This document shows positions 15,363 through 23,683 of a stretch of 47,705 nt of DNA, in pieces. Origin of the DNA: Gammaproteobacteria bacterium (GTDB lineage: Bacteria; Pseudomonadota; Gammaproteobacteria; Pseudomonadales; Pseudohongiellaceae); NCBI GenBank assembly GCA_030831125.1, contig JAURLQ010000016.1:1-47705 (forward strand), written 5' to 3'. Each line of letters begins with the position of its first letter. Position 1 is the first letter of the stretch. The notes under the pieces are model-generated. The model was not told the DNA's origin and searched no databases. It saw only the letters and a program-made list of their open reading frames with translations. The position numbers and the translations under genes are program-made.

Positions 15363-16625
15363 ATGGACAGTCATTCCGAAAAAGTTGCAAGCCGACTGCT
15401 CCACCATCTGCAGGACATCATCCATGATTTTGCCTGTTCACTCGACATAGAGGAAACGCTGAAGGTCACGCTCAGCAGCCTCATGCGGAACATGAACACT
15501 GAAGCGGCTTCCGTTTTCCTGCTTACCCCTGACGGCAAGGAGCTGATCTGCCATGCCTGTGCCGGCCCCGTGGATCTCAATGGCATGCGGGTAAGTGCCG
15601 ACAAGGGCATTATCGGGGCAGCAGTACAAAGTGCTGAAATCCAGCTGGTCAGGGACACCCGGGAGTCCAATAGTTTCTTCAATGCCATTGACGCACAAAC
15701 CGGATTCATTACCCGTTCCATACTCTGCACCCCCCTGATTGTGCAGGGCCAAACGCTTGGGTCCATTGAATTCATCAACAAGATACCTGCCCAGGACAAT
15801 CCTGACGGACTCTTTGATGAGGTAGATGCGAGCCTGCTCAAAATTCTGGGCTCTTCAGCAGCACTTGCCATTCGTAATGCCACCATGGCAAGGGAGTTGG
15901 TCCTGACAGAAAACCTGCAACATGAACTGGCGCTGGCCAGGGGTATCCAGGAAAGTTTTCTGCCTGATTTTGATGAACAGCATCCCATTGCCGGCATCAA
16001 TTTTGCCGCCAAGAATGTATCCGGCGACTTTTTTGACTATCTGCGACTGCCCGATGGGCGCTACGCTTTCAACATCGGGGATGTCTCAGGGAAAGGTATG
16101 AATGCAGCCATGCTGATGGCGCGGGCTCACAGTCTGTACCATTGCCTGGCCAAAATCATGGAATCGCCAGCGGCGATCATGGAAATGATCAATCAGGAGC
16201 TGAGCGAACATACCACCCGGGGCATGTTTGTCACCATGATTGGTGGTCTTTATGACCCTGCTACCGGCAAGGTTGTGCTGGCCAATGCCGGGCATGTCCC
16301 TGCCATTAGCCACAACCGGGATGGTACTTTTACGCAGTTTGAATCACGCAGCCTTCCCCTGGGAATTCTGCCTGATCAGGCTATCGAGGAAGTCAGCTTC
16401 TCGCTGGCGGACGCCAGTCTCTATTTGTATACTGACGGCCTTTCCGAGGGGCTGGCCAGAGTGCTGCGGCAACCTGATGAACTCAGCAATCTGGAAAACC
16501 TGATTGCCCGCCACCACCGCCTGCCGCGTCTGCAGAGACTGCAGCAGTTTGCCCAGGAGGCATCTCGCCTGGACTACAGTTTTGATGACCTGACCATACT
16601 GTTGATAGAAGACACAGGGCCATGA
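15363..16625 (+). CDS. GAF-domain SpoIIE/RsbU-type protein serine phosphatase
   Basis: 420 residues, soluble. A GAF sensory domain covers about residues 25-170. A coiled linker leads to a PP2C/SpoIIE phosphatase domain with metal-binding aspartates in VSGDFFDY (Asp222), IGDVSGKGM (Asp240), the YTDGLSEG loop and the final DDLTILLI. Enzymes of this type dephosphorylate STAS-domain antagonists in partner-switching circuits. Its stop overlaps the next gene's start (ATGA), and the next two genes are exactly the kinase and STAS partners. The GAF domain suggests control by a small ligand or redox state. Divergent from the gspC remnant. Confidence 0.88.
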   Translation: MDSHSEKVASRLLHHLQDIIHDFACSLDIEETLKVTLSSLMRNMNTEAASVFLLTPDGKELICHACAGPVDLNGMRVSADKGIIGAAVQSAEIQLVRDTRESNSFFNAIDAQTGFITRSILCTPLIVQGQTLGSIEFINKIPAQDNPDGLFDEVDASLLKILGSSAALAIRNATMARELVLTENLQHELALARGIQESFLPDFDEQHPIAGINFAAKNVSGDFFDYLRLPDGRYAFNIGDVSGKGMNAAMLMARAHSLYHCLAKIMESPAAIMEMINQELSEHTTRGMFVTMIGGLYDPATGKVVLANAGHVPAISHNRDGTFTQFESRSLPLGILPDQAIEEVSFSLADASLYLYTDGLSEGLARVLRQPDELSNLENLIARHHRLPRLQRLQQFAQEASRLDYSFDDLTILLIEDTGP

Positions 16626-17065
16626 CAAAAAAAATGCAGCTCCTGCAATTGAAGTTTCCCGCCAGGGCTGAGGAAATGTGTACAGTCCGTCAGAAGCTTC
16701 GTGAAGTGCTTGGAACCTGCAGCAAGTCGGAATCCACCATCAATTGTATCGTGCTGGCTGTTGGAGAGGCTTGCATGAACATCATCCAGCATGCGTATGG
16801 CTCCAGTGAGAAAGGCGACATCGTACTGGAAGTGGAAAAGTTGGGCAGCGATATGATTTTCAGGTTACGGGATTTTGCAAAGCACAAAACCTGTGCCAAG
16901 GAAATGCAATCGCGCCCACTTGATGAATTGCGCCCCGGCGGCCTCGGTTGTCACATCATCAACGAAATAATGGACGAAGTGCAGTTGATTGACTGCGAGA
17001 AGTCCTGCGGCAATGTGCTGCAAATGAAAAAATGCCTGTCTCCCCCAAAAGGGCAAACAGGGTGA
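16622..17065 (+). CDS. RsbW/SpoIIAB-like HATPase_c_2 kinase
   Basis: 147 residues forming a GHKL ATP-binding fold. The N-box is EACMNIIQHAY (Glu49, Asn53), the G1 position is LRDFA (Asp84; the usual glycine after it is Ala86) and the G2 loop is PGGLGCHII near residue 107. Such proteins phosphorylate a serine of a cognate STAS protein or bind an unphosphorylated target such as a sigma factor. It overlaps the phosphatase gene by four bases and is followed 25 bases later by the STAS gene, so the trio is one switch. No sigma factor gene is nearby. Confidence 0.85.
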   Translation: MTKKMQLLQLKFPARAEEMCTVRQKLREVLGTCSKSESTINCIVLAVGEACMNIIQHAYGSSEKGDIVLEVEKLGSDMIFRLRDFAKHKTCAKEMQSRPLDELRPGGLGCHIINEIMDEVQLIDCEKSCGNVLQMKKCLSPPKGQTG

Positions 17066-17090
17066 GCTTGAATCAAATCGGGAACATGTT

Positions 17091-17420
17091 ATGGAAAGCA
17101 GTCTGAAAAGCGAGAAAGGTTACGATCTGCTGTTACTCAGTGGCGAAGTCGACCTGCAATATTCCCCCAAAGTCAGGGAAAAAATTCTTGGTGCCCTGCG
17201 CCAAGGCAAACCCCTGCTGATCGACATGGAAAGTGTCAGCTACATAGACAGCTCGGGTATTGCCTCTCTGGTTGAGGGTTTCCAGACAGCAAAATCCGCA
17301 AAGCTTCCCTATGGTCTGCTCAATATCAGCGATCCCGCGATGCAGGTGCTCACCCTGACCAGACTGGACAAGATATTTTCGCTCTATACCAGTACGGAAC
17401 AGTTCAGTCAGCAGCTGTAA
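17091..17420 (+). CDS. STAS-domain protein, RsbV-like and in the MlaB position
   Basis: 109 residues, a single STAS domain. The loop YIDSSGIASLVEG carries the serine pair of anti-sigma-factor antagonists (Ser54/Ser55); in SpoIIAA the second serine is the phosphorylation site. In the Mla system MlaB is also a lone STAS protein that binds the MlaF ATPase and is needed for transport. This gene lies between the kinase and mlaF (9 bases before mlaF), so it may act in both circuits: its sequence is closer to RsbV, its position is that of MlaB. No other STAS gene is in the window. Confidence 0.85.
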   Translation: MESSLKSEKGYDLLLLSGEVDLQYSPKVREKILGALRQGKPLLIDMESVSYIDSSGIASLVEGFQTAKSAKLPYGLLNISDPAMQVLTLTRLDKIFSLYTSTEQFSQQL

Positions 17421-17429
17421 GTCCTGATC

Positions 17430-18239
17430 ATGACCAACACTTCCAGCAACGCTCCTTCAATACGTATACGCGATCTGTATGTGGACTATGGCGCACGCCA
17501 CATTCTCAAGGGTGTAAATCTCGATATACCATCCGGAAAAATTACAGTCATCATGGGTGGCAGCGGTGCTGGCAAGAGCACACTGCTGCGTTGCATTCTG
17601 GGATTAAAGAAACCTGTCTCAGGCAGCATATGCATGTTGGGCAAGGACGTAGTTACCGCATCGCTCAAGGAAATCTATGCACTGCGCAAGGAAATGGGCG
17701 TGGCCTTTCAGGGAGGTGCCTTGTTCTCTTCCATGTCGGTGGCCGAAAACATCCAGTTACCACTGCACGAACACACCAGTCTCGACCAGCATACGATCGA
17801 AATCATGACACGTATCAAGCTGGATATGGTCAACATGCTGGATGCCGAAAAGCTCATGCCGTCGGAGCTCTCCGGTGGCATGACCAAACGGGCTGCGCTC
17901 GCCAGAGCGATTATCATGGACCCCAAACTGCTGTTCTTTGACGAGCCATCCGCAGGTCTTGACCCGAGTACAGCTGCCGAGCTCGACGATCTGATACTGA
18001 AGCTCAAGGGCGGCCTGCGCATGACCATTGTGGTGGTGACCCACGAGATGGAAAGCATCTTCAAGATCGCGGACTACATTGCAGTAATGAGTGAGGGCGA
18101 ACTCATTGCAGCCGGCACTCCGGAAGAAATCCGGGCCTCTACCCATGAAGTGGTACAGGATTACCTCAACCGCAAACCGCGCGAAGGCATAGTCGATGCG
18201 GATGAGCACCTGCGAGCGCTCACTGAAGGGTCCGATTGA
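17430..18239 (+). CDS. mlaF: MlaF-type phospholipid ABC transporter ATPase
   Basis: 269 residues. Walker A GGSGAGKST (around residue 40), Q-loop VAFQGGALFSSMSV, ABC signature LSGGMTKRAALARAI, Walker B LLFFDEPSAGLDP and H-loop VVTHEM are all intact. The signature LSGGM.KR and the GALF.S motif are typical of the MlaF/MCE-transporter class. It drives lipid movement between inner membrane and periplasm together with MlaE and MlaD. Its TGA overlaps the mlaE ATG by one base. Confidence 0.9.
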   Translation: MTNTSSNAPSIRIRDLYVDYGARHILKGVNLDIPSGKITVIMGGSGAGKSTLLRCILGLKKPVSGSICMLGKDVVTASLKEIYALRKEMGVAFQGGALFSSMSVAENIQLPLHEHTSLDQHTIEIMTRIKLDMVNMLDAEKLMPSELSGGMTKRAALARAIIMDPKLLFFDEPSAGLDPSTAAELDDLILKLKGGLRMTIVVVTHEMESIFKIADYIAVMSEGELIAAGTPEEIRASTHEVVQDYLNRKPREGIVDADEHLRALTEGSD

Positions 18240-19027
18240 TGCAGAATTTTCTAGAACGTATCGGTGAGCGGACCCTTGGCATACTGGAGGAAACCGGCCG
18301 CACGACCAGCCTGCTGGTAGTTGTGCTGTTCCATATGCTTCAGCCTCCCTACCGACTATACCCGATAGTGCGCCAAATCTACTTCATAGGCGCCCGCTCA
18401 TTGACGCTGATCCTGTTTTCCGGCCTGACCATAGGTATGGTACTGGGTTTGCAGTTCTACAATATCCTTGAGCGCTTCGGCGCTGTGGATCTGCTGGGTT
18501 CCGGGGTTGCCCTTAGCGTCATCAGGGAACTAGGGCCTGTGATGACAGCCTTGATGGTGGTTGGTCGCGCCGGCTCTTCCATTACGGCAGAACTGGGCAT
18601 CATGCGCATTACCGAGCAGGTTGATGCCCTTGAATGCATGGCCATTTCTCCCGACAAATATCTGGTTGCTCCCAAGGTTGTGGCAGGCCTGATTTCTGTG
18701 CCGCTTCTAACCTCGATTTTCGACTTTGTGGCCATGTTCGGCGGATATTTTGTCGGCGTGGTGATGTTCGGTGTGGCAGAGGGTTCCTACATGAACGGTA
18801 TGATCGATGCCGTGCAGTGGGAGGATGTGCGACTGGGTCTGGTCAAATCCATAATTTTCGGTGGGCTGGTTACCCTGATCTGCTGTGCCAAGGGTTTTTA
18901 CATGCATCTTAGCAAAGCTGGTTCACAGGGAGCCGAAGGCGTCAGCCATGTGACCACGGACGCAGTCGTATTGTCGTCAATTTCAGTATTATTCAGTGAT
19001 TTCCTGATCGGCGCACTGATGCAGTAG
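18239..19027 (+). CDS. mlaE: MlaE-type permease
   Basis: 262 residues with about five or six membrane segments. The MlaE hallmark region VIRELGPVMTALMVVGRAGS and the following ITAELGIMRITEQVDALECM are intact; these form the coupling helix contacting MlaF. The ATG at 18239, overlapping the mlaF stop (TGATG), is preferred to the adjacent upstream TTG. Downstream mlaD begins about 70 bases later. Confidence 0.9.
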   Translation: MQNFLERIGERTLGILEETGRTTSLLVVVLFHMLQPPYRLYPIVRQIYFIGARSLTLILFSGLTIGMVLGLQFYNILERFGAVDLLGSGVALSVIRELGPVMTALMVVGRAGSSITAELGIMRITEQVDALECMAISPDKYLVAPKVVAGLISVPLLTSIFDFVAMFGGYFVGVVMFGVAEGSYMNGMIDAVQWEDVRLGLVKSIIFGGLVTLICCAKGFYMHLSKAGSQGAEGVSHVTTDAVVLSSISVLFSDFLIGALMQ

Positions 19028-19100
19028 CAACCATGCAGACAGCAGTAATACACGTGCAGCCCCGCTAACCCGGGCAGGACACAGGTACAAGGACCGGATT

Positions 19101-19550
19101 ATGTCAAAGCTCAATATACAGCTCGTTACAGGCCTCTTTGTGGTAATTGGTATAGCATGTTTCACCTATGCGGCGGTGACAGTCGGAGGCGCGAGTTTCA
19201 CGGCCCGGCCCGGCTATACCCTCCATGCACGCTTCACGTCCATATCCGGATTGCGTGTTGGTGGCGTGGTGGAGGCTGCAGGGGTGCGCATTGGCACCGT
19301 AAGTGGCATTGAGTTCGACCCTGATTCCTACGAGGCCATCGTAAGCCTCCGAATCAACGAGGGAATCCCGATCCAGGAAGATGCCATTGCGGCCATTCGT
19401 ACCCAGGGCATCATTGGCGAAAAATATGTGAAGATCACACCGGGTGGATTCGAGGAATTACTGGGAGACGGCAGTGAGATATTCGAGACAGAATCGGCCA
19501 TCAGTCTGGAAGACCTTGTCAGTCGCTATATCTTTAGTAGTGAAGGTTGA
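19101..19550 (+). CDS. mlaD: MlaD-type MCE-domain lipid-binding protein
   Basis: 149 residues: an N-terminal signal anchor (LVTGLFVVIGIACFTYAAV) and one MCE domain (residues ~40-118) with the motif GLRVGGVVEAAGVRIGTVSG and RTQGIIGEKYVKI. Single-domain MlaD proteins form a hexameric ring on MlaE and pass lipid to MlaC. SD AAGGA precedes the ATG. Somewhat shorter at the C-terminus than E. coli MlaD. Confidence 0.9.
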   Translation: MSKLNIQLVTGLFVVIGIACFTYAAVTVGGASFTARPGYTLHARFTSISGLRVGGVVEAAGVRIGTVSGIEFDPDSYEAIVSLRINEGIPIQEDAIAAIRTQGIIGEKYVKITPGGFEELLGDGSEIFETESAISLEDLVSRYIFSSEG

Positions 19551-19602
19551 ATATGACTCTGGTTCTTGAGCAATAATTGAATCAGCAAATCAGGATTATT
19601 GG

Positions 19603-19718
19603 TATTGGTGGTTTTCAGCAGTTGTTTCTTCGACACGCCGTAAACCCATCCATGGGGGCTCGACTGCGGCATCCATGCCACAGACGGTCTCAGACCCAAC
19701 TACTGAAAACCACTACCA
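19603..19718. repeat. Nested palindromic intergenic element (REP/MITE-like)
   Basis: Terminal inverted repeats of about 22 bases (19603-19624 and 19697-19718; core GTGGTTTTCAGCAGTTG against its complement with few mismatches) enclose two smaller palindromes: CCCATCCATGGG (19645-19656) and GGCATCCATGCC (19668-19679). There is no coding capacity. Such elements are usually scattered in many copies through a genome. It lies between mlaD and mlaA and would fold in the transcript. Confidence 0.65.
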
Positions 19719-19765
19719 GGTTCAATGTTATTCCCTGGCAGGGTAATTTTCACAAGGACTGCACC

Positions 19766-20497
19766 ATGCAGATTTTTTTCCTTTCAAGCCGGTTTGTACG
19801 AACCAGCCTGCTGGTTCTGGTGGCACTTCTGAGCTCCCAGGCATTGGCCCAGGATGATGATGATTTTTTCATTTTCGACGAGGAAGAAGACACCAGCGGC
19901 GAAATTGCCGATCCGCTTGAGTCCCTGAACAGGCTTACCTTCGCTTTCAACGACAAACTCTACCGGGGCGTGTTGAAACCCATAGCACGGGGTTTGCGTG
20001 TACTGCCCGAGCCAGTACTGGTGTCGGGCAACAATTTTTTTGGCAACCTGCGCGCACCTGTTTCCGCCTTCAGTGCCCTGTTGCAGGCAGACCTGCCGAA
20101 TGCAGGCTCTGAAATCGCCCGTTTTGCTGTCAATTCCACCATCGGCATACTGGGTCTTTTTGACCCTGCCACAGAAATGGGGCTGGTGCAGGACGTGGAA
20201 GATCTTGGCCAGACTCTGGCTCGCTACGGCGTGGGTCATGGTTTCTATTTTGTAATGCCGTTTCTGGGGGCATCCAGCCTCAGGGATACCATAGGCATAA
20301 TCAGCACCAATGCCATCAACCCCCTTTACGACAATCTCGAAACCGCTGAAATCATCGCGATCAACCTGGCTGGTGCCGAAATTGCACTTGCACTGGACCA
20401 GGATACCTACGAAGCCTTTTATGACAGCGCACTCGACCCCTACCTGTTTTTTCGCAGCGCCTGGGTACAGAACCGTGCCGGCAGGGTTGAGCAGTAA
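19766..20497 (+). CDS. mlaA: MlaA (VacJ) outer-membrane lipoprotein-like protein
   Basis: 243 residues from the ATG with AAGGA upstream; a longer in-frame start would translate through the palindromic element and is rejected. A signal peptide (SLLVLVALLSSQALAQ) precedes an acidic stretch DDDDFFIFDEEED, then the MlaA core: DPLESLNRLTFAFNDKLYRG, FFGNLRAPVSAFSALLQ, GILGLFDPATEMGL, and YDSALDPYLFFRSAW. The usual lipobox cysteine is not evident at the cleavage site, so it may be anchored by its membrane helices. MlaA removes mislocalised phospholipid from the outer leaflet and hands it to MlaC. Confidence 0.88.
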   Translation: MQIFFLSSRFVRTSLLVLVALLSSQALAQDDDDFFIFDEEEDTSGEIADPLESLNRLTFAFNDKLYRGVLKPIARGLRVLPEPVLVSGNNFFGNLRAPVSAFSALLQADLPNAGSEIARFAVNSTIGILGLFDPATEMGLVQDVEDLGQTLARYGVGHGFYFVMPFLGASSLRDTIGIISTNAINPLYDNLETAEIIAINLAGAEIALALDQDTYEAFYDSALDPYLFFRSAWVQNRAGRVEQ

Positions 20498-20530
20498 TCA
20501 TGGCTGATCTGAATAAAAAAGGTCCGAACA

Positions 20531-21457
20531 ATGAATAGCTGGCAACGCTGGTTCAAGGCACCCCAGACCCACTGGTTGCGCAGGGCTCTGTTCCAGATCC
20601 ACCTGTGGGCCGGCATAGGACTTGGACTATATGTGCTGGTTATCGGGGCCAGTGGCACAGCCCTGCTGCTCAAATCCCCCTTCTATGGCTGGTTCGAACC
20701 GAAATATGTCGACATACCGGAAGGTGTTGCACCTCTGGAAGGTGATGACCTGCGCGCCCGAATGGAAGAAGTCTATGCCGGTGCAGAACTGGGTTTCCTG
20801 ATAGAGGCCTTCAATGAAGAGGATGCAACCTACATCGTGCTGAATATCGATGGCGAATTCATCCCACATTACTTCAACCAGTACACCGGTGAGGACAATG
20901 GCCCGGCACGACCCTGGCCTATCAGGAGTGTCGAGTGGGTTGCAGATATTCACGACGACCTTTTGCTGGGCCCGCAGGGACGTCGCTACAACGGCATGGC
21001 CGCCACCGTATTCATCCTGATGAGTCTCTCAGGCCTTGTTATCTGGTGGCAGGGAAGAAGCCGATGGTACACAGGCCTGATAATTAACCCTTTTGACAGG
21101 CACCATGGCCTGCTCTGGCAATTGCACAGTTTTGCCGGTTTCTGGGGTTTACTGCTGATGTTTGCGTGGGGTGTCTCGGGTGTTCAGCTGGGCTGGCCCC
21201 AGGGTCTGGGCACCTTTCTGGGCTGGTTCGGTATTGACCAACCCGTAAGAGGCAGAGGAAGCAGTGGACTGTTGGGCTTTTTCCGCGAAATCCATTTTGC
21301 CACTCCTGGCGAAGGAGTCCTTGTAACCTGGCTCTGGATACTGGCCAGCACCATCCCTACCCTGCTGTTTGTCACAGGACTTGTCGTGTGGTGGCGAAGG
21401 GTTGTTGTCAGACAATGGCAGGTATGGCGTTCTGCGCAGGCAACACCATCAGCCTGA
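20531..21457 (+). CDS. PepSY-associated membrane protein (FpvG-like reductase candidate)
   Basis: 308 residues with four predicted membrane helices: LFQIHLWAGIGLGLYVLVIG near residue 30, a central AATVFILMSLSGLVIWW, LHSFAGFWGLLLMFAWGVSG, and a last TWLWILASTIPTLLFVTGLV. A periplasmic PepSY-like domain lies between the first two (VEWVADIHDDLLLG). Conserved histidines (IHLW, DIHDDL, LHSF, REIHF) resemble haem or electron-transfer ligands of PepSY_TM proteins. Members include iron-siderophore reductases such as FpvG. It is 33 bases after mlaA, convergent with the MATE gene, and about 7.5 kb from an fpv-like operon; a link is only inferred. Confidence 0.75.
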   Translation: MNSWQRWFKAPQTHWLRRALFQIHLWAGIGLGLYVLVIGASGTALLLKSPFYGWFEPKYVDIPEGVAPLEGDDLRARMEEVYAGAELGFLIEAFNEEDATYIVLNIDGEFIPHYFNQYTGEDNGPARPWPIRSVEWVADIHDDLLLGPQGRRYNGMAATVFILMSLSGLVIWWQGRSRWYTGLIINPFDRHHGLLWQLHSFAGFWGLLLMFAWGVSGVQLGWPQGLGTFLGWFGIDQPVRGRGSSGLLGFFREIHFATPGEGVLVTWLWILASTIPTLLFVTGLVVWWRRVVVRQWQVWRSAQATPSA

Positions 21458-21472
21458 AATCACCAAACCACA

Positions 21473-22795
21473 TCAAGCCAGCAAAGTGCGGCGCAATGCC
21501 GGATAGTACAACAGCAGCGTCACAGCCCGCAGCAACACATAGATGATGAAGGCCAACCACAAGCCTGTATTGCCATACACAGGAGTCAGCAAGCCCCACG
21601 CCAACAGGTAACCGGCTACCGACAACAACTGCGCATCTCTCATCTGTCTGGAGCACAAGGCACCAATGAATATGCCATCCAGCTGGAATGCATAGGCAGA
21701 CAACAGGATATATAGAGCCGCCATACCCAGATACTGCACAGCCAACCCTCTTACTTCTTCTATGTTGGTCAGCGCAGCTATGAAAAAGCTGCCACCAAGC
21801 CACAGCAGAATCGCCAGCAGAGCTGCAGTGCCGGCTGCCAGCACTGTCGTGCGTCTTACCGCACAGTCAAAATCGGCCAACCTGCGCGCTCCCAGTGCTG
21901 AGCCCACCACGGCTTCTGCCACCATCGCATAACCATCAAGAAAAAAGGCACTGAAGCCGATGAACTGGACAAGAATGTGATTGGCTGCCAGTACCACATC
22001 TCCCAGCATGGCACTTTGATTATTGAACCAGGCAAAAGCGAAAACCAGCGCCAGGGTCCTCAGGAAGATATCGCGATTGACAATGAAAGTTTGCAGTATG
22101 GCCTTGTGTTCCAGCACAACTGCCAAACCAACTTTCGCGATCTGCCCACCATTGCGTGCTCTCAGGATATTGAAAACTACAAAAGCTCCCAGCAGGAAAG
22201 TGGACCATTCCGCCAGCAAGGTACCAACTGCAATACCGGTGACTCCCCAGCCCAAAACCCCGGCAAAAATGATATCAAGCAATGCATTGGTTCCGTTCAG
22301 GAACAATTGCATACCCAGCAGTACCCGGCTTTTACCCAGCCCTATCAAAGTACCGAACAGCGCAAATGTGGCAAAGGTTGACGGCGCACTCCATACCCGC
22401 AGCAGGAAATAGTCACGTGCAGTGTTTTCTACATCAGCGCTTGCACTGAACAGATGAAAAACCAATTCAGCCATCGGTACTTGCATAAGGACCAGCACAA
22501 TGCCCAGCACAAGTGCCAGCAACAAGGCACGAAGCACAATGGCCTGTATTTCATCTTCCCGCCCTGCACCCGCTGCCTGGGCAACAAAGCCGGTTGTTGC
22601 CATACGCAAAAAGCCGAAGCTCCAGAACAGAAAGGAATAGACCAGAGCTCCCAGCGCAATGGCGCCAAGGTCCTCGGTGTTGCCCACATTACCGATGATG
22701 GCTGTGTCAACGAGCCCGAGTATCGGCACTGCGGTATTGGCCAGGATGATCGGCCATGCCCGCTGTACCAGCGTTCTATAGGTAATGGTATCCAC
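21473..22795 (-). CDS. MATE-family efflux transporter (DinF-like)
   Basis: 440 residues with twelve hydrophobic segments in two similar halves. The first helix reads WPIILANTAVPILGLVDTAI, the DinF-branch version of the MATE N-terminus, and the seventh-helix region contains NNQSAMLGDVVLAANHILVQ. These pumps export organic cations or toxic metabolites using Na+ or H+. Start is GTG with a weak ribosome-binding site. It is divergent from the 2OG oxygenase gene and shares with it a 128-base region containing a perfect palindrome. Confidence 0.85.
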   Translation of the reverse strand: MDTITYRTLVQRAWPIILANTAVPILGLVDTAIIGNVGNTEDLGAIALGALVYSFLFWSFGFLRMATTGFVAQAAGAGREDEIQAIVLRALLLALVLGIVLVLMQVPMAELVFHLFSASADVENTARDYFLLRVWSAPSTFATFALFGTLIGLGKSRVLLGMQLFLNGTNALLDIIFAGVLGWGVTGIAVGTLLAEWSTFLLGAFVVFNILRARNGGQIAKVGLAVVLEHKAILQTFIVNRDIFLRTLALVFAFAWFNNQSAMLGDVVLAANHILVQFIGFSAFFLDGYAMVAEAVVGSALGARRLADFDCAVRRTTVLAAGTAALLAILLWLGGSFFIAALTNIEEVRGLAVQYLGMAALYILLSAYAFQLDGIFIGALCSRQMRDAQLLSVAGYLLAWGLLTPVYGNTGLWLAFIIYVLLRAVTLLLYYPALRRTLLA

Positions 22796-22865
22796 GGCAA
22801 ACTGCTATATGGGAGAAACAGCACCATCTTACTTGACTCCATTATCAGGGCCACAATTACCCTTA

Positions 22866-22883
22866 CTGGCCTCCGGAGGCCAG
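22866..22883. promoter_or_regulatory. Perfect 18-bp palindrome, candidate operator
   Basis: CTGGCCTCCGGAGGCCAG is a perfect palindrome in the divergent region between the MATE gene and the 2OG oxygenase gene. A TATACT hexamer (22890-22895) follows it, so the palindrome would overlap the -35 side of a promoter reading toward the oxygenase. Confidence 0.45.
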
Positions 22884-22923
22884 GTTCCCTATACTTGAGT
22901 CAGGGGAGAGTCATAAATGACTC

Positions 22924-23514
22924 ATGACTATCGACCTGCTGTTTCCGACACCTGTATACCGGGTTGTCGACACCGAAAATTTTCTGGACCGGCCCCGGCT
23001 CCTTGAGTCCTGCCTTGAAGTGGTAGCGCGCAGAGAGGTACAGGACAGGCTGTCGAACCCGTTCCACCGCGTTGCCTCCTCCCATCTTGTGGCTGACCGC
23101 CTGCATCTTGAACCCCGATTTTCCGGGCTGAAACGATTTGTTGAAAAGCATGCCGGCAAATTCTCACGGAGTCTGGGTTACCCTTCAGGAAAACCGCGTA
23201 TAAGGCAGATGTGGGTAAATGCCGGAAAACCCGGAGATTTCGTCTACCCCCATGCGCATCCCGGCAGAAATGTGTTCATGGCAGGTGTTTTCTATGTAAA
23301 GTGTGACAAACGGGACGGCATCAGTATCCTGAGCCAGCAAAGCCGGGAGGAACCTGAAGTCACAACGCCGCTAAGCACTACCGGCCAGTACTATGAAGGG
23401 CAGGAAGGCCGCCTGCTGCTATTTCGTGCCGACACGCTCCATGGCACCTTCCCTCAAAAGGGAGACTCCCGGGTGATCATTTCCTTCAATCTTGCACTGG
23501 ATGATGCAGACTGA
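22924..23514 (+). CDS. 2-oxoglutarate/Fe(II) oxygenase, TIGR02466 type
   Basis: 196 residues. The start LLFPTPVYRV and the blocks RQMWVNAGKPGDF.YPHAHPG, MAGVFYVKC, EGRLLLFRADTLHGTFP and SRVIISFN match the TIGR02466 family of small double-stranded-beta-helix oxygenases found in marine bacteria and cyanophages. His in HAHPG and His in TLHGTF would bind iron; the Arg in SRVIISFN would hold 2-oxoglutarate. The substrate is unknown for the family. It is monocistronic or leads into the mlaC upstream region 170 bases later. Confidence 0.78.
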   Translation: MTIDLLFPTPVYRVVDTENFLDRPRLLESCLEVVARREVQDRLSNPFHRVASSHLVADRLHLEPRFSGLKRFVEKHAGKFSRSLGYPSGKPRIRQMWVNAGKPGDFVYPHAHPGRNVFMAGVFYVKCDKRDGISILSQQSREEPEVTTPLSTTGQYYEGQEGRLLLFRADTLHGTFPQKGDSRVIISFNLALDDAD

Positions 23515-23620
23515 ACAAACCAGGCCACCTTTCCCTCCCCCCACATTCTGCCTCAGCGGCTGTTCAGGTATTGTGTGGCACGCTGGAAGGCATACATACA
23601 CCGGTTTGCCGGTTGAAGTG

Positions 23621-23626
23621 TATAAT
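23621..23626 (+). promoter_or_regulatory. Candidate promoter (-10 element) for mlaC
   Basis: A perfect TATAAT lies 58 bases before the mlaC start. No good TTGACA match is found 16-18 bases upstream, so strength is uncertain. It implies mlaC is expressed separately from mlaFED. Confidence 0.5.
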
Positions 23627-23683
23627 TGGTGGCAGATCGAGTCCCGGCCCGGATTGCCAACTGTCACTACCAAGGAGCCCCGC

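Noticed and set aside
19577-19765. Longer N-terminus for MlaA
   Set aside because: It would translate through the palindromic repeat; the ATG at 19766 has an SD and a proper signal peptide.
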